This document shows, in pieces, positions 26,631 through 35,105 of a stretch of 64,000 nucleotides of DNA; positions within the stretch are counted from its first letter, which is position 1, and each line of letters opens with the position of its first letter. The position numbers were made by a program, and so were the translations under genes. The notes below the pieces were generated by a model that was given only the letters and a program-made list of their open reading frames with translations, was not told the DNA's origin and searched no databases. Source of the stretch: Sphingomonas phyllosphaerae 5.2 (GTDB taxonomy: Bacteria > Pseudomonadota > Alphaproteobacteria > Sphingomonadales > Sphingomonadaceae); NCBI RefSeq assembly GCF_000419605.1, contig NZ_ATTI01000001.1, positions 905,501-969,500 of the forward strand, in the 5' to 3' direction.

Positions 26631-27539
26631 TCAGGCCGACGCGGCGATCCCGGCAATGCAGTCGCGAAGCCAGACCGTAGCGGGATGGTCATTTACCCGC
26701 CGATGCCACATCATCGCCAGCGGCCAGTCCGGCAACGCAACCGGCGGCTCATGCACGACAATACCCAGATTGGCCGCAGCGAACCGCCGGGCGACGCGCG
26801 CGGCAAGCGTCGCGATCAGGTCGGTGTCAGCGACGACGAACGGCGCGACCAGAAACTGCGGCAAGCTCAGCACGACACGGCGTGCCAGCCCAAGTGCCGC
26901 AAGCTTGCGGTCGACCAGCCCCGCACGATCCCCCTCGGGCGATACCAGGAGATGGGGCGCCGCCGCGAACGCCGCGACGTCGGCCTCGTTCGCAAAGGCC
27001 GGATGCCCGGGCCGGGCGATGCAGACGAAACCTTCCCGAAGCAGCGGGCGTGTCAGGATGCGTGCCGAGGCGTGGACGGGAACGCTGAGTGCGAGGCTCG
27101 CCTCGCCACTGTCGAGGAGATCGACGACCTCGTCCTTCCCAAAAATGCCGCGGACCCGCACCTCGAGACGAGGCGCTTCGATGGCTAGCTTCGCCAGTAG
27201 CGTAGGCAGCAGGACGAAGGCCGCATAGTCGGTCATGGCGATCGTGACGACATGATCGGCGGTTCCCGGATCGAAGCCGTCGTCTAGCAGGACGGTCTGC
27301 ATCAGACGAAGCGCAGCCGCGATCGGGCCGGCCAAATCATCAGCCCGGGGTGTCGGTTGCATTCCCGTCGACGACCGCACGAACAATTCGTCGTCGAGCA
27401 CCTCGCGCAGGCGCGTGAGCGCACCGCTCATCGCCGGCTGACTCAGACCGATACGCTGGCCCGCGCGGGTGACGTGGCGTTCCGCGTAAAGGGCATCGAA
27501 CGCCTTTAACAGGTTCAGGTCGAAGCCAGCTATATCCAT
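26631..27539 (-). CDS. LysR-family transcriptional regulator
   Basis: 302 aa. The winged HTH is at residues 6-65 (FDLNLLKAFDALYAERHVTRAGQRIGLSQPAMSGALTRLREVLDDELFVRS) and the periplasmic-binding-protein-like effector domain follows (DHVVTIAMTDYAAFVLLPTLLAKL ...). The NodD/PcpR-like subgroup pattern FDLNLLxAFDAL is clear. The likely target is the epimerase-like gene downstream or a gene upstream; no T-N11-A site was picked out. Confidence 0.92.
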   Translation of the reverse strand: MDIAGFDLNLLKAFDALYAERHVTRAGQRIGLSQPAMSGALTRLREVLDDELFVRSSTGMQPTPRADDLAGPIAAALRLMQTVLLDDGFDPGTADHVVTIAMTDYAAFVLLPTLLAKLAIEAPRLEVRVRGIFGKDEVVDLLDSGEASLALSVPVHASARILTRPLLREGFVCIARPGHPAFANEADVAAFAAAPHLLVSPEGDRAGLVDRKLAALGLARRVVLSLPQFLVAPFVVADTDLIATLAARVARRFAAANLGIVVHEPPVALPDWPLAMMWHRRVNDHPATVWLRDCIAGIAASA

Positions 27540-27725
27540 TCGACGGGAATAGAAGGATGCGGCCGGCGGGGGAAGGAGAGCAGCGGTTCGGTAAAAGCCC
27601 GCTCCTTCCAGAGGATCGCCGAAATCTGGGCGACGACCCGCACTAAGTTGCGCTTGCTACGGCATGAACAAATGTCCAAATTGGCGAAGCGAAAACCGCT
27701 CGGGAACGTCCACAACTGGGTCATG

Positions 27726-28304
27726 TCAGTGGAAGCGCTCACCGCGCGCGAGTTGCGCGAGAATCTGCTGCATCCTGCGAGCTCGAGTCTCCGGCCGCTT
27801 GGCCGTCTGGAGGCGGTAGTAGATCGGGTACAGGTTCTTGCGGTCGAGAGTTCGGAAGAACGCCTCTGCCTCGGGCATGGCCGCCAGCGCTTCAAGAAAA
27901 TCCCGCGGGATGACCATCGTGGCCGAGCCCTCATAGGCAGTTTCCCAACGTCCCTCTGTGCGTGCCGCCTCGACATGGGCGAGCCCAGCCGGTGTCATAC
28001 GACCTTCAGCTATCAGCCGCTCGGCATGATCACGGTTCCTGGCTGACCAGTTGGATCCTGGCCGGCGTGGCGTGAGGCGCTGGAGGTACGAGCGCTCGTC
28101 CGCAGATCTTTTTAGGCCGTCGATCCAGCCGAAACGGATCGCCTCCACGACGCAGTCGGTCCACGTAACAGACCGCTGTCCAGAGCCCTCCTTGTAGATG
28201 CGCACCCATAGCTCTCCGCTTGTGGCGTGGTGCTCGGCAAGCCAGCCGGCAAGATCCTCAGGGGTCTCGAATGCGATGCTATCGGCGTGACGGAGCGACA
28301 TCAC
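27726..28304 (-). CDS. YdeI/OmpD-associated family protein
   Basis: 192 aa. The segment FETPEDLAGWLAEHHATSGELWVRIYKEGSG, then VTWTDCVVEAIRFGWIDGLKRSADERSYLQRLTPRRPGSNWSARN and a basic C-terminal half matches the YdeI family (DUF1801-related N-terminus with the IDG..R..PR..GS.WS signature). These soluble proteins have no agreed biochemical role; the family has been linked to stress and antimicrobial peptide tolerance in enterobacteria. The start at MMSLRH is chosen by motif position. Confidence 0.85.
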   Translation of the reverse strand: MMSLRHADSIAFETPEDLAGWLAEHHATSGELWVRIYKEGSGQRSVTWTDCVVEAIRFGWIDGLKRSADERSYLQRLTPRRPGSNWSARNRDHAERLIAEGRMTPAGLAHVEAARTEGRWETAYEGSATMVIPRDFLEALAAMPEAEAFFRTLDRKNLYPIYYRLQTAKRPETRARRMQQILAQLARGERFH

Positions 28305-28511
28305 CCGAATCTAACCAAGGACGAGCCCGCTGAGAAGCGGCGCGTCGCCGCCTTTCGCTGATGGGTCCATGCCACGAAGGAAAAAGTCGCACGCACCCTA
28401 GCCTGACCTACTCGGGTGACCTGATCTCTCGTTAACTCAGACTGAGGTTGATACTTGACTAAGCAAAGGCGCCTAGCATAGTGAAGCCATTACCGTAGTG
28501 AGGAGCTGAAC

Positions 28512-28985
28512 ATGACCATCCCTGCCGCCGTGCACGGCAACTTCACAATCGAGCGGCGCTACCCGGTAGCGCCCGCCAAGGTATTCGCCGCGTGCGCCGA
28601 TCCCGCGATCAAGAAGAGCTGGTATGCGGAGAGTCACACGCACGAGATCAAGGCATTCGAGAGTGATTTTCGCGTCGGCGGCGCCGAGCGGCTCACCTAT
28701 ACGTTCGGACCGGACACACCCTTTCCCGGCGTCGAGCTGACTAACGACGGCGTCTTCCATGACATCGTGGAAGGACAGCGCATTATCATATCGTCTCGTA
28801 TGGCAATCGCAGGCAGGCCGATCTCGGTCGCCTTGGAGACAATCGAGATCGCGGAGGCGGACGGCGGTACAGCCCTCACGTGCACCTTCCAGGGTGTGTT
28901 CTTCGAGGGCTCCGACGGCCCCGTTATGCGTGAGCACGGCTGGAGCGACCTGCTGGATCGGCTCGGCCGGTTTCTGGCAGACTGA
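28512..28985 (+). CDS. SRPBCC/AHSA1-family ligand-binding protein
   Basis: 157 aa, ATG with ribosome site gtgaggagctgaac. The START-like fold is shown by NFTIERRYPVAPAKVFAACADPAIKKSWY, FRVGGAERLTYTFG, RIIISSRMAIAG and GTALTCTFQGVFF, and the C-terminal helix begins at MREHGWSDLLDRLGRFL. AHSA1-like proteins bind hydrophobic ligands or assist chaperones; many sit beside an ArsR gene. Here the ArsR gene starts 1 bp after the stop, so the two are cotranscribed. Confidence 0.88.
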   Translation: MTIPAAVHGNFTIERRYPVAPAKVFAACADPAIKKSWYAESHTHEIKAFESDFRVGGAERLTYTFGPDTPFPGVELTNDGVFHDIVEGQRIIISSRMAIAGRPISVALETIEIAEADGGTALTCTFQGVFFEGSDGPVMREHGWSDLLDRLGRFLAD

Positions 28986-28986
28986 C

Positions 28987-29340
28987 GTGGCGCGGCCACG
29001 CCGGAAGGTCGACGGTGAGCCGATTGATCTGCTGCTCCATGCGCTGGGTGATCCGACACGACGTCGCATGATCGAACGGCTGGGCGAGCGCCCGCATGCC
29101 GTCTCGGCGTTAGCTGACCTGTCCGGGATCACGCTCACAGCTGTCGGCCAGCATATCCGGCTTCTCGAGGAAGCGGGGCTTGTCACCACTAGCAAGCTAG
29201 GCCGTGTCCGGTCCTGCCAGCTCCGCCATGATGGCTTAAAGATTGTTGAGCAGTGGTTGGAAGCGCGGCGATCAGTTTGGGACAGGCGGCTCGATGCGCT
29301 AGGTGCGGTTCTATCGAGCCAGCAGGAAGGCGAGGGGTAA
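28987..29340 (+). CDS. ArsR-family transcriptional regulator
   Basis: 117 aa from a GTG at 28987, one base after the stop of the SRPBCC gene; longer in-frame starts lie inside that gene. Winged HTH: LLHALGDPTRRRMIERLGERPHAVSALADLSGITLTAVGQHIRLLEEAGLVTTSKLGRVRSCQL. No cysteine metal site (ELCVCDL type) is present, so this is the SRPBCC-linked subgroup rather than a metal sensor. It probably represses its own operon. Confidence 0.9.
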   Translation: MARPRRKVDGEPIDLLLHALGDPTRRRMIERLGERPHAVSALADLSGITLTAVGQHIRLLEEAGLVTTSKLGRVRSCQLRHDGLKIVEQWLEARRSVWDRRLDALGAVLSSQQEGEG

Positions 29341-29539
29341 GCTTGCGAGCTGCTGGCGTCGACCGAACACATCCTTTGACAGATTCTCGCGCTCTGGAAC
29401 CACAATGGCTGGCGGCAGTGGCGAGCCCTCGCTGTGTGGGCGAAGCCATCAGCGTACCCGCGAGGTGCCGTTTCGCTATATCCGTCAGCCAGATCAACCG
29501 AACGGCTTCTCGGAAGGATCATAAGCCCCGAACTGCGGT

Positions 29540-29599
29540 ATGAACGAGCGACCGGAGTCGAGATGCGGGGACGGCGTCCGGCACGACCTCCTCTGGGTC
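29540..29599 (+). repeat. 60-bp dispersed two-half repeat, copy 4
   Basis: Starts atgaacgagcgaccggagtc and ends gcacgacctcctctgggtc. Confidence 0.55.
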
Positions 29600-29694
29600 G
29601 CCGAGACGCCCTGACGCAATCAGCTCGAGGGCTACCTGGCTTGCACTTGCCCGTGAACAGCTTGAGGTTGCCGGAGCCTCATACGAGTTGAAGG

Positions 29695-29913
29695 ATGACG
29701 TCGATGGCAAGTGAACCAGTGAAGGGACCCGCGTCCTACTTCCCCTCCATCGAGAAGAAGTACGGCAAGCCGATCGCCGAATGGCAGCAGATCGTCCGAG
29801 TCCGTCTGCCCGCCAAGCACATGGAGTTAGTGGCCATGCTGAAGGACGAGCACGGGATGGGACACGGCCATGCCAATGCGGTGGTGGCACACACGCTGAC
29901 GGAGAAGGGCTAG
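29695..29913 (+). CDS. DUF4287-domain protein
   Basis: 72 aa; ATG at 29695, with a second ATG at 29704 equally possible. It is a single short domain: GPASYFPSIEKKYGKPIAEWQQIVR, LPAKHMELVAMLKDEHGMGHGHANAVVAHTL. This is the DUF4287 pattern (a small helical domain with the conserved E.KYG....W and H.MGHGHANA). Usually found alone or fused to DUF5655. Function unknown. Confidence 0.82.
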   Translation: MTSMASEPVKGPASYFPSIEKKYGKPIAEWQQIVRVRLPAKHMELVAMLKDEHGMGHGHANAVVAHTLTEKG

Positions 29914-30350
29914 CCTGCTCGGCACTCGCTTAGACGCGGCGCTACCGTCAGTCGTTGGCATGAACGAGTGGCTGGAATCGGGAAGTTGCTCGTAGTCACT
30001 GGACGTCTGGACGTGGGTCTGCCTGGCCGCGGAGCTGCCAGTTGGCTTGCGACCCATTCCCGGCCGTTCGGCAGATCGTCGTGGCATCCCGAAACCGGCC
30101 CTTCCGGCGATTTGCCGCAGTCCCGTTTCTCCATCTCCGACGAGCCATTCCGGAAAAACGCAATCGGGAACGGGTTTGGGAGACGGCCCGAGACGGAGGC
30201 ATCGGAAGACCAATCCTGCCGCGGCTGTCCCGCTGGGCCTTCCTAATCGGGACGCCCGATGGCCCGTGCTTAGCATTTAATGGACGGCCTGCGGTCCAAG
30301 TGGGCGCAGCGCCTATCTGTCGCCTGAGAAGTAGCTCTGGTAACGACGAC
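29914..30350. other. Non-coding stretch with a dispersed repeat
   Basis: About 440 bp. It contains a repeat copy at 29960-30019 and, in inverted orientation, gcgacccattcccggccgttc at about 30048-30068, which resembles the second half of that repeat. No gene seen. Confidence 0.4.
29960..30019 (+). repeat. 60-bp dispersed two-half repeat, copy 5
   Basis: Starts atgaacgagtggctggaatc and ends ctggacgtctggacgtgggtc. Confidence 0.55.
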
Positions 30351-31502
30351 TTAACGTCGGTCGGCGTTAGCAAGATATCTCGCTGCCAGTCCACGTCTCA
30401 CAGGCTCGTCGTACAGCTTCAGGCACGCGTAGGCGATCACGACTGTCGTTATGAACACGCCTATCCCCACCACTGCCCCCTGTGGGGCGGGGATCTTCCG
30501 ATCGACCACCCAACCGGTGAAGATGTAAATCAGCGCGTAATGCGTGATGTAGAGCGGGTACGAGAGCACGCCGAAGAATCGTGCGAGACGGACGGAAGGG
30601 CCATCGGCCGCGCGGTCGCCTGCTCCGATAGCGACAATGAGCGGAAACAGCACGATCACGCAGCCGGCCTCGTACAGGCCGTTGAGCCACAAATGATCGG
30701 TACCGCCGAACCGCGGGAGGCATAGGGCGACAATCAGCAGAACGCTGCTCACCGCGAAGGCGTAGGGCACCCTGATCCTGCCCCCCGACCGCATCAGGAG
30801 AACGCCCGCGAAGAACGGAAACATCACGCGAGACAGGCCGATCTGGATGCCCGACGCATCTAGAGCCCAGCCGCCGATTAAGTCGCCACGGGGGCCGAAG
30901 ACCACCAGGTAGATTAATGCCAGGGCGGACAGCGTCACCAGCACGCCAAGCGACCGATTGGACAGCTTGCGGACGCCCAGGGCATACAGGGCGTTGGCGA
31001 CATATTCGTAGAACAGCGACCATGCCGGACCGTTCAACGGGTATATCTCGTCCCATCCGCGAACATCGGCACTTTTTGGAAGCGGGATCATCACGAAGCC
31101 CAGCGCCATCACGATCACGACGTGGAGGAAGGAGGCATTGTCGTACTTCGGGAAGATCGAAAAGTCCTGGAACACGAACAATGCCGCGCCGATCACGCTT
31201 CCCATCACGACCATCGGCTGCAGACGTATCAGGCGGCGCTTGAAGAATCCCGAAACCGACATGCGGTCCCACCGGTCGTCATAGGCGTAGGCGACGACGA
31301 AACCTGACAGTAGGAAGAAGAAATCCACGGCAAGGTAGCCGTGATTGATGATCTGCTTCTGCGGGTTGTTCCCTGCGTAGGCTTCGAACAGGTGAAAGGC
31401 GACGACGAACAGCGCGGCCACCCCGCGCAGCCCGTCGAGGATGACGTAGTGGTTCTTGCCAGGCGCGGTGGCGTTGGTTGAGATCGCAGATGTCGTGTCC
31501 AT
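30351..31502 (-). CDS. Acyltransferase family 3 membrane protein (OafA/YrhL-like)
   Basis: 383 aa, about ten membrane helices. The N-terminal ILDGLRGVAALFVVAFHLFE is the conserved start of the family (the catalytic-type His follows R-G-x-A), with YLAVDFFFLLSGFVVAYAYDDRW and FFKRRLIRLQPM next, and the paired-helix pattern through FFGVLSYPLYITHYALIY near the end. These enzymes acetylate or acylate sugars, O-antigen or other carbohydrates at the inner membrane. No sugar gene lies next to it, so the acceptor is unknown. Divergent from the DeoR gene by 170 bp. Confidence 0.92.
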   Translation of the reverse strand: MDTTSAISTNATAPGKNHYVILDGLRGVAALFVVAFHLFEAYAGNNPQKQIINHGYLAVDFFFLLSGFVVAYAYDDRWDRMSVSGFFKRRLIRLQPMVVMGSVIGAALFVFQDFSIFPKYDNASFLHVVIVMALGFVMIPLPKSADVRGWDEIYPLNGPAWSLFYEYVANALYALGVRKLSNRSLGVLVTLSALALIYLVVFGPRGDLIGGWALDASGIQIGLSRVMFPFFAGVLLMRSGGRIRVPYAFAVSSVLLIVALCLPRFGGTDHLWLNGLYEAGCVIVLFPLIVAIGAGDRAADGPSVRLARFFGVLSYPLYITHYALIYIFTGWVVDRKIPAPQGAVVGIGVFITTVVIAYACLKLYDEPVRRGLAARYLANADRR

Positions 31503-31675
31503 GACGCACGCTCATGCGTGATTGGTGCACGTTCGGCAATACGAACCCACAATCAAAACTTCTAAGTCGTGGGATTCGCTCCGTAACCGCCATCTTGAGG
31601 TACGGATCGCACGTTTATGCTTGTTGTTGCACGATTCAAGTTGCGGATCATGCCCGGCATAGGTAGCTGCTCAAC

Positions 31676-32464
31676 ATGGACAACGGACTTCCCCTCGCAC
31701 GGCGCGATGCGATCGCATCGCGCCTTGGTGCCGGCCGGTCGGTGAGTTCGGTCGCACTCGCGACCGAGTTCAACGTGTCGGAAGACGCCATCCGGCGTGA
31801 TCTGCGCGCCATGGCAGCGGCTGGTCTATGCCGGCGGGTCTACGGCGGGGCGCTGCCGCTGGTCCCGGGTACGACGCCGATGACGACGCGGGTCGCGGAG
31901 GACCCTGAACGCAAGCGAGCGTTGGCCAAGGCGGCGATGCCGCTGATCCAGCCCGGCAGCTTCGTCTTCCTCGACAACGGCAGCACCAGCGTCATCATCG
32001 CCGAGGAGCTGCCGCGCGATAGCGACCTGATCGTCGCAACGAGTTCGATTGAAATCGCGGCTACGCTGGCGGCGCGCGGCGACGTGCACATCCATATGGT
32101 CGGTGGTCAGATCGACACCGTCATTGGGGGAGCCATCGATGGCATTGCGCTGGAAGCAGTCGCTCGCCTCAACATCGATACGTGCTTCCTGGGTGTCTGC
32201 GCGCTCTCCGCGGGGGGCGGCATAAGCGCCCTCGACCCCGCTGACGCGACGTTCAAACGTGCCCTGGTGGCGCGCAGTCAGCAGACGCTCATCCTCACGA
32301 CCAACGAGAAGATGAGTGCGAAGGCACCGCATCGCGTCGCTGAGCTACGCGCGGTGCATGGCATCATCGTCGAGCATGACGCGCCGGACGCGGCTGTCGA
32401 GGATTTGCGTGCCGCTGGCGCCGACATTCTCCGGGCTGAACCGAACGCCGGCTCGCAAGCCTAA
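31676..32464 (+). CDS. DeoR-family transcriptional regulator
   Basis: 262 aa. N-terminal HTH (RRDAIASRLGAGRSVSSVALATEFNVSEDAIRRDLRAMAAAGLCRRVYGGAL) then the DeoRC sensor domain, related to phosphosugar isomerases (AMPLIQPGSFVFLDNGSTSVIIAEELP, FLGVCALSAGGGISALDPADATFKRALV). Such regulators usually respond to a phosphorylated sugar. The MFS gene follows after 16 bp and a phosphatase after that, consistent with a small sugar-uptake operon. Confidence 0.92.
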   Translation: MDNGLPLARRDAIASRLGAGRSVSSVALATEFNVSEDAIRRDLRAMAAAGLCRRVYGGALPLVPGTTPMTTRVAEDPERKRALAKAAMPLIQPGSFVFLDNGSTSVIIAEELPRDSDLIVATSSIEIAATLAARGDVHIHMVGGQIDTVIGGAIDGIALEAVARLNIDTCFLGVCALSAGGGISALDPADATFKRALVARSQQTLILTTNEKMSAKAPHRVAELRAVHGIIVEHDAPDAAVEDLRAAGADILRAEPNAGSQA

Positions 32465-32480
32465 CAGACGGGAACCTCTA

Positions 32481-33632
32481 GTGACTCAACAGGAAGCCGG
32501 ATCGCGTCTCGCGACCCGCATCGCCTTTTTCGTCTCCGGCTTTGGCTTGGCCTGCTGGGCACCGCTGGTGCCGTTCGCAAAAGCACGCCTTGGTGTCGGA
32601 GATGCCTCACTCGGACTGTTGCTGCTCTGCCTGGGCTTGGGTTCGGTTATCGCGATGCAGCTCGCAGGGCCACTCACCTCGAAGCTGGGGGCGAAGCCCG
32701 CCATCCTGGCGGGTGGTGTGGGAATGACCGTTGCGCTGCCGTTTCTGTCGTTCGCACCGACCGTATGGACGATGGGTGCGGTCCTTCTCGTCTTCGGAGC
32801 CTTCCTGGGGGTGATCGAGGTCGGCATGAACGTCCACGCCGTCGAGGTGGAGAAGCGGGCGGGTAAACCGCTGATGTCCGGCTTCCACGGCCTCTTCAGC
32901 GTCGGGGGATTTGTCGGATCGTCCATGATGACGCTGGCCCTGTCAGCGAAGGTCGGGGCCTTGGCAGGAACGGTCTTCGCAGCGCTGTTGATGATCGTGT
33001 CGCTGATGGTTGCGTCCTCGAGGCTGATCATCACGCCGAAGGCGGACGAGACGCCGCTGTTCGTCGTTCCTCGTGGCATCGTCGTCCTGCTGGCTCTGCT
33101 AACGGCGATCACCTTCCTCACCGAAGGCGCGATCCTGGACTGGGGTGCCCTGTTGCTGACCGGGAAGGGTCTTGTCGCGCCTGCTCAGGCGGGCCTCGGC
33201 TATAGCGTCTTCGCCGTCGCCATGACCGCCGGTCGCCTAACCGGAGACGCCGTGGTCGCACGCCTTGGCGATCGGCGGACGGTTCTGGGCGGCGGCATAC
33301 TCGCCATCGTCGGCTACGTTGTTCTGCTGACGGCGCCAGTTGCGCCGCTCGCGTTCCTGGGCTTCCTCCTGATCGGGCTGGGCGCGTCAAACACCGTGCC
33401 CGTGCTGTTCCGGCAGGCTGGGGCACAGACCGCGATGCCGCCTAGTCTGGCGATCGCCTCGGTGACGACGATCGGCTATGCCGGCATTCTTGCAGGACCT
33501 GCCGGGATCGGCTTCGTGGCACAGGCGATCGGCCTGTCCGGCGCCTACTGGATGCTGGCCGGCCTCGTCTGCCTGGTGCCCCTGTGTGCCGCTGCGGCAA
33601 CCCGCTCGACCAACACCGCTCGTTCCTTTTGA
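32481..33632 (+). CDS. Major facilitator superfamily transporter
   Basis: 383 aa from a GTG at 32481 (gacgggaacctcta upstream); a longer in-frame start lies inside deoR. Twelve helices are expected. LGLGSVIAMQLAGPLTSKLGAKPAILAGG is the inter-helix 2-3 motif region, GVIEVGMNVHAVEVE and LMSGFHGLFSVGGFVGS recall the fucose/YbjJ-like MFS subgroup, and LTGDAVVARLGDRRTVLGGG is the second-half loop. Likely a sugar or small polyol transporter, given the DeoR gene upstream. Confidence 0.9.
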   Translation: MTQQEAGSRLATRIAFFVSGFGLACWAPLVPFAKARLGVGDASLGLLLLCLGLGSVIAMQLAGPLTSKLGAKPAILAGGVGMTVALPFLSFAPTVWTMGAVLLVFGAFLGVIEVGMNVHAVEVEKRAGKPLMSGFHGLFSVGGFVGSSMMTLALSAKVGALAGTVFAALLMIVSLMVASSRLIITPKADETPLFVVPRGIVVLLALLTAITFLTEGAILDWGALLLTGKGLVAPAQAGLGYSVFAVAMTAGRLTGDAVVARLGDRRTVLGGGILAIVGYVVLLTAPVAPLAFLGFLLIGLGASNTVPVLFRQAGAQTAMPPSLAIASVTTIGYAGILAGPAGIGFVAQAIGLSGAYWMLAGLVCLVPLCAAAATRSTNTARSF

Positions 33633-33649
33633 AGCAAGGGAACAAAGCT

Positions 33650-34432
33650 TTGAGCGTCATTGAAGCAAGCCTGCTCCACCGTCTTGCAGACGCTGCCGAT
33701 GCGGAGACCATGCCACGCTTTCGTCAACCATTGGCCGTCGATATCAAGATCAAGGCCGGTGAGACATTCGATCCTGTGACCGAGGCCGATCGCGCGGCCG
33801 AACGCGCCATCCGGACGATCATTGCCCATGAGCATGCCGAACATGGCGTATGGGGCGAGGAATACGGTCAGACGGTGGGAGATGGTCACCATCGATGGAT
33901 CCTAGATCCGGTGGACGGCACGCGCGCGTTCCTCTGCGGAATTCCGGTGTGGGCCACGTTGATCGGCTTTACCGAAGCAGGTCGAGCGACGGCGGGCATG
34001 ATGAGCCAGCCCTTCACCGGTGAGCGGTTCTGGGCGAACGGTGACGGCGCCTGGCATCGACGGAACGGCGACACCCGCCGGCTGACGACTCGCACGGATC
34101 GCGACATGTCATCTGCGACCCTTCATACAACATCGCCCGTGAAGGGGCGTGGCAGTTTGGACGCCGGGTTTGAGCGCCTCGCATCTTCGGCACGACTGAC
34201 ACGCTATGGCGGTGAAGCGTACGCGGTAGCGATGCTGGCAGCGGGTATGATCGACCTCTGCTTCGAACCGGCGTTAGAACCGTACGACATTGTCGCCTTG
34301 ATCCCCATTATCGAACAAGCTGGTGGCATTGTGTCATGCCTTGATGGAACTTGCGCTGAAACGGGCGGTGCGATCTTGATGGCTGGCTCGTCGCGCCTGC
34401 ACGACGACGCCCTGCGACTGCTCAACGGCTAG
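33650..34432 (+). CDS. Inositol-monophosphatase family phosphatase (HisN-like)
   Basis: 260 aa from a TTG at 33650 (ribosome site caaggga, 17 bp after the MFS stop). Family motifs: metal-binding EEYG (motif with HGVWGEEYG), DPVDGTRAF (motif A) and the C-terminal EPYDIVALIPIIEQAGG (motif B). Substrate-side features resemble histidinol-phosphate phosphatase of the HisN type, but sugar-phosphate or 3'-phosphoadenosine phosphatases share these motifs. In the deoR-MFS operon a sugar-phosphate is the simplest guess. Mg-dependent, cytoplasmic. Confidence 0.88.
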   Translation: MSVIEASLLHRLADAADAETMPRFRQPLAVDIKIKAGETFDPVTEADRAAERAIRTIIAHEHAEHGVWGEEYGQTVGDGHHRWILDPVDGTRAFLCGIPVWATLIGFTEAGRATAGMMSQPFTGERFWANGDGAWHRRNGDTRRLTTRTDRDMSSATLHTTSPVKGRGSLDAGFERLASSARLTRYGGEAYAVAMLAAGMIDLCFEPALEPYDIVALIPIIEQAGGIVSCLDGTCAETGGAILMAGSSRLHDDALRLLNG

Positions 34433-34667
34433 GCCGAACTTGGCGGCGTCATCCTTCTTTGTGGGTGCTGCCGGCAAAAATGGATGTGGGTTGAGCGAAA
34501 AAGCCGGCCATGGCCGGCGTTCCCATTTGCCATCGTTACGGGACAGCTGGCGCGGAGCAAGCGGCAGCTTTCCGCTGCGGGGCTCCTAATAGCTGCCGGG
34601 CAGGGCACTCCCCAATGCCGGTCGTTCCGCATCTGGCTGGGCTCGCCGAAACGGTCGGTCCGCTCAC

Positions 34668-34727
34668 ATGAACGAGTGGCAGGTTTCGGTCAGCGGGATG
34701 GACCGTGTGAATGGCCGGAAATGGGTC
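34668..34727 (+). repeat. 60-bp dispersed two-half repeat, copy 6
   Basis: Starts atgaacgagtggcaggtttc and ends tgaatggccggaaatgggtc. The best preserved copy; it overlaps the end of the small minus-strand ORF at 34690-34869. Confidence 0.65.
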
Positions 34728-34869
34728 TTTCAAGCCGCTCGCTGGCGATGACGAGCACTTGCCCGGTCACCTGGTCATCACGCTCGAGGCCCTTCTTAGT
34801 CACGATCCACTGACCGGTCAGGGTATGGCATGCGCGCTCCAAGGGTCGTAGCTGCGCTCGTAATAACAC
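34690..34869 (-). CDS. Small hypothetical ORF, second of a coupled pair
   Basis: 59 aa from a GTG at 34869. Its middle reads CHTLTGQWIVTKKGLERDDQV then TGQVLVIASERLERP, which looks protein-like (alternating strand and charged pattern), whereas the last 15 residues run into the dispersed repeat. The GTG overlaps the TAG of the ORF at 34869-35042 by one base, so the two could be coupled or could be one gene split by a frameshift. No family recognised. Confidence 0.35.
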   Translation of the reverse strand: MLLRAQLRPLERACHTLTGQWIVTKKGLERDDQVTGQVLVIASERLERPISGHSHGPSR

Positions 34870-35042
34870 TACCGGGCGGACCGCAGGATTTCTAATTTGA
34901 CCCGCTCGGCTCCGAGCCGTTCCCGCATTTCTTCCACTCGGCGGACGTGGTCGAGCTCATCGCTAGCGGCTTTGACGTAGCCATCTCCGGTCCGACGCGA
35001 AGCGGCTTCAAAGTCGAGCGTCAGATCACCAACTTGCCGCAT
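34869..35042 (-). CDS. Small hypothetical ORF, first of a coupled pair
   Basis: 57 aa from an ATG at 35042: LTLDFEAASRRTGDGYVK, SDELDHVRRVEEMRERLGAE and KLEILRSAR. Its highly charged helical C-terminal half looks coding. It stops at the exact start of the next minus-strand ORF. No clear ribosome site was judged, and no family is known to me. It follows the cytochrome c gene on the same strand after 63 bp, so it could be the end of that transcript. Confidence 0.4.
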   Translation of the reverse strand: MRQVGDLTLDFEAASRRTGDGYVKAASDELDHVRRVEEMRERLGAERVKLEILRSAR

Positions 35043-35105
35043 CTGAGCCGCTGTGCGCTGCTCTCCTCACTACGGATCAGAGGGCATCACGCGAGATCAA
35101 CATCT

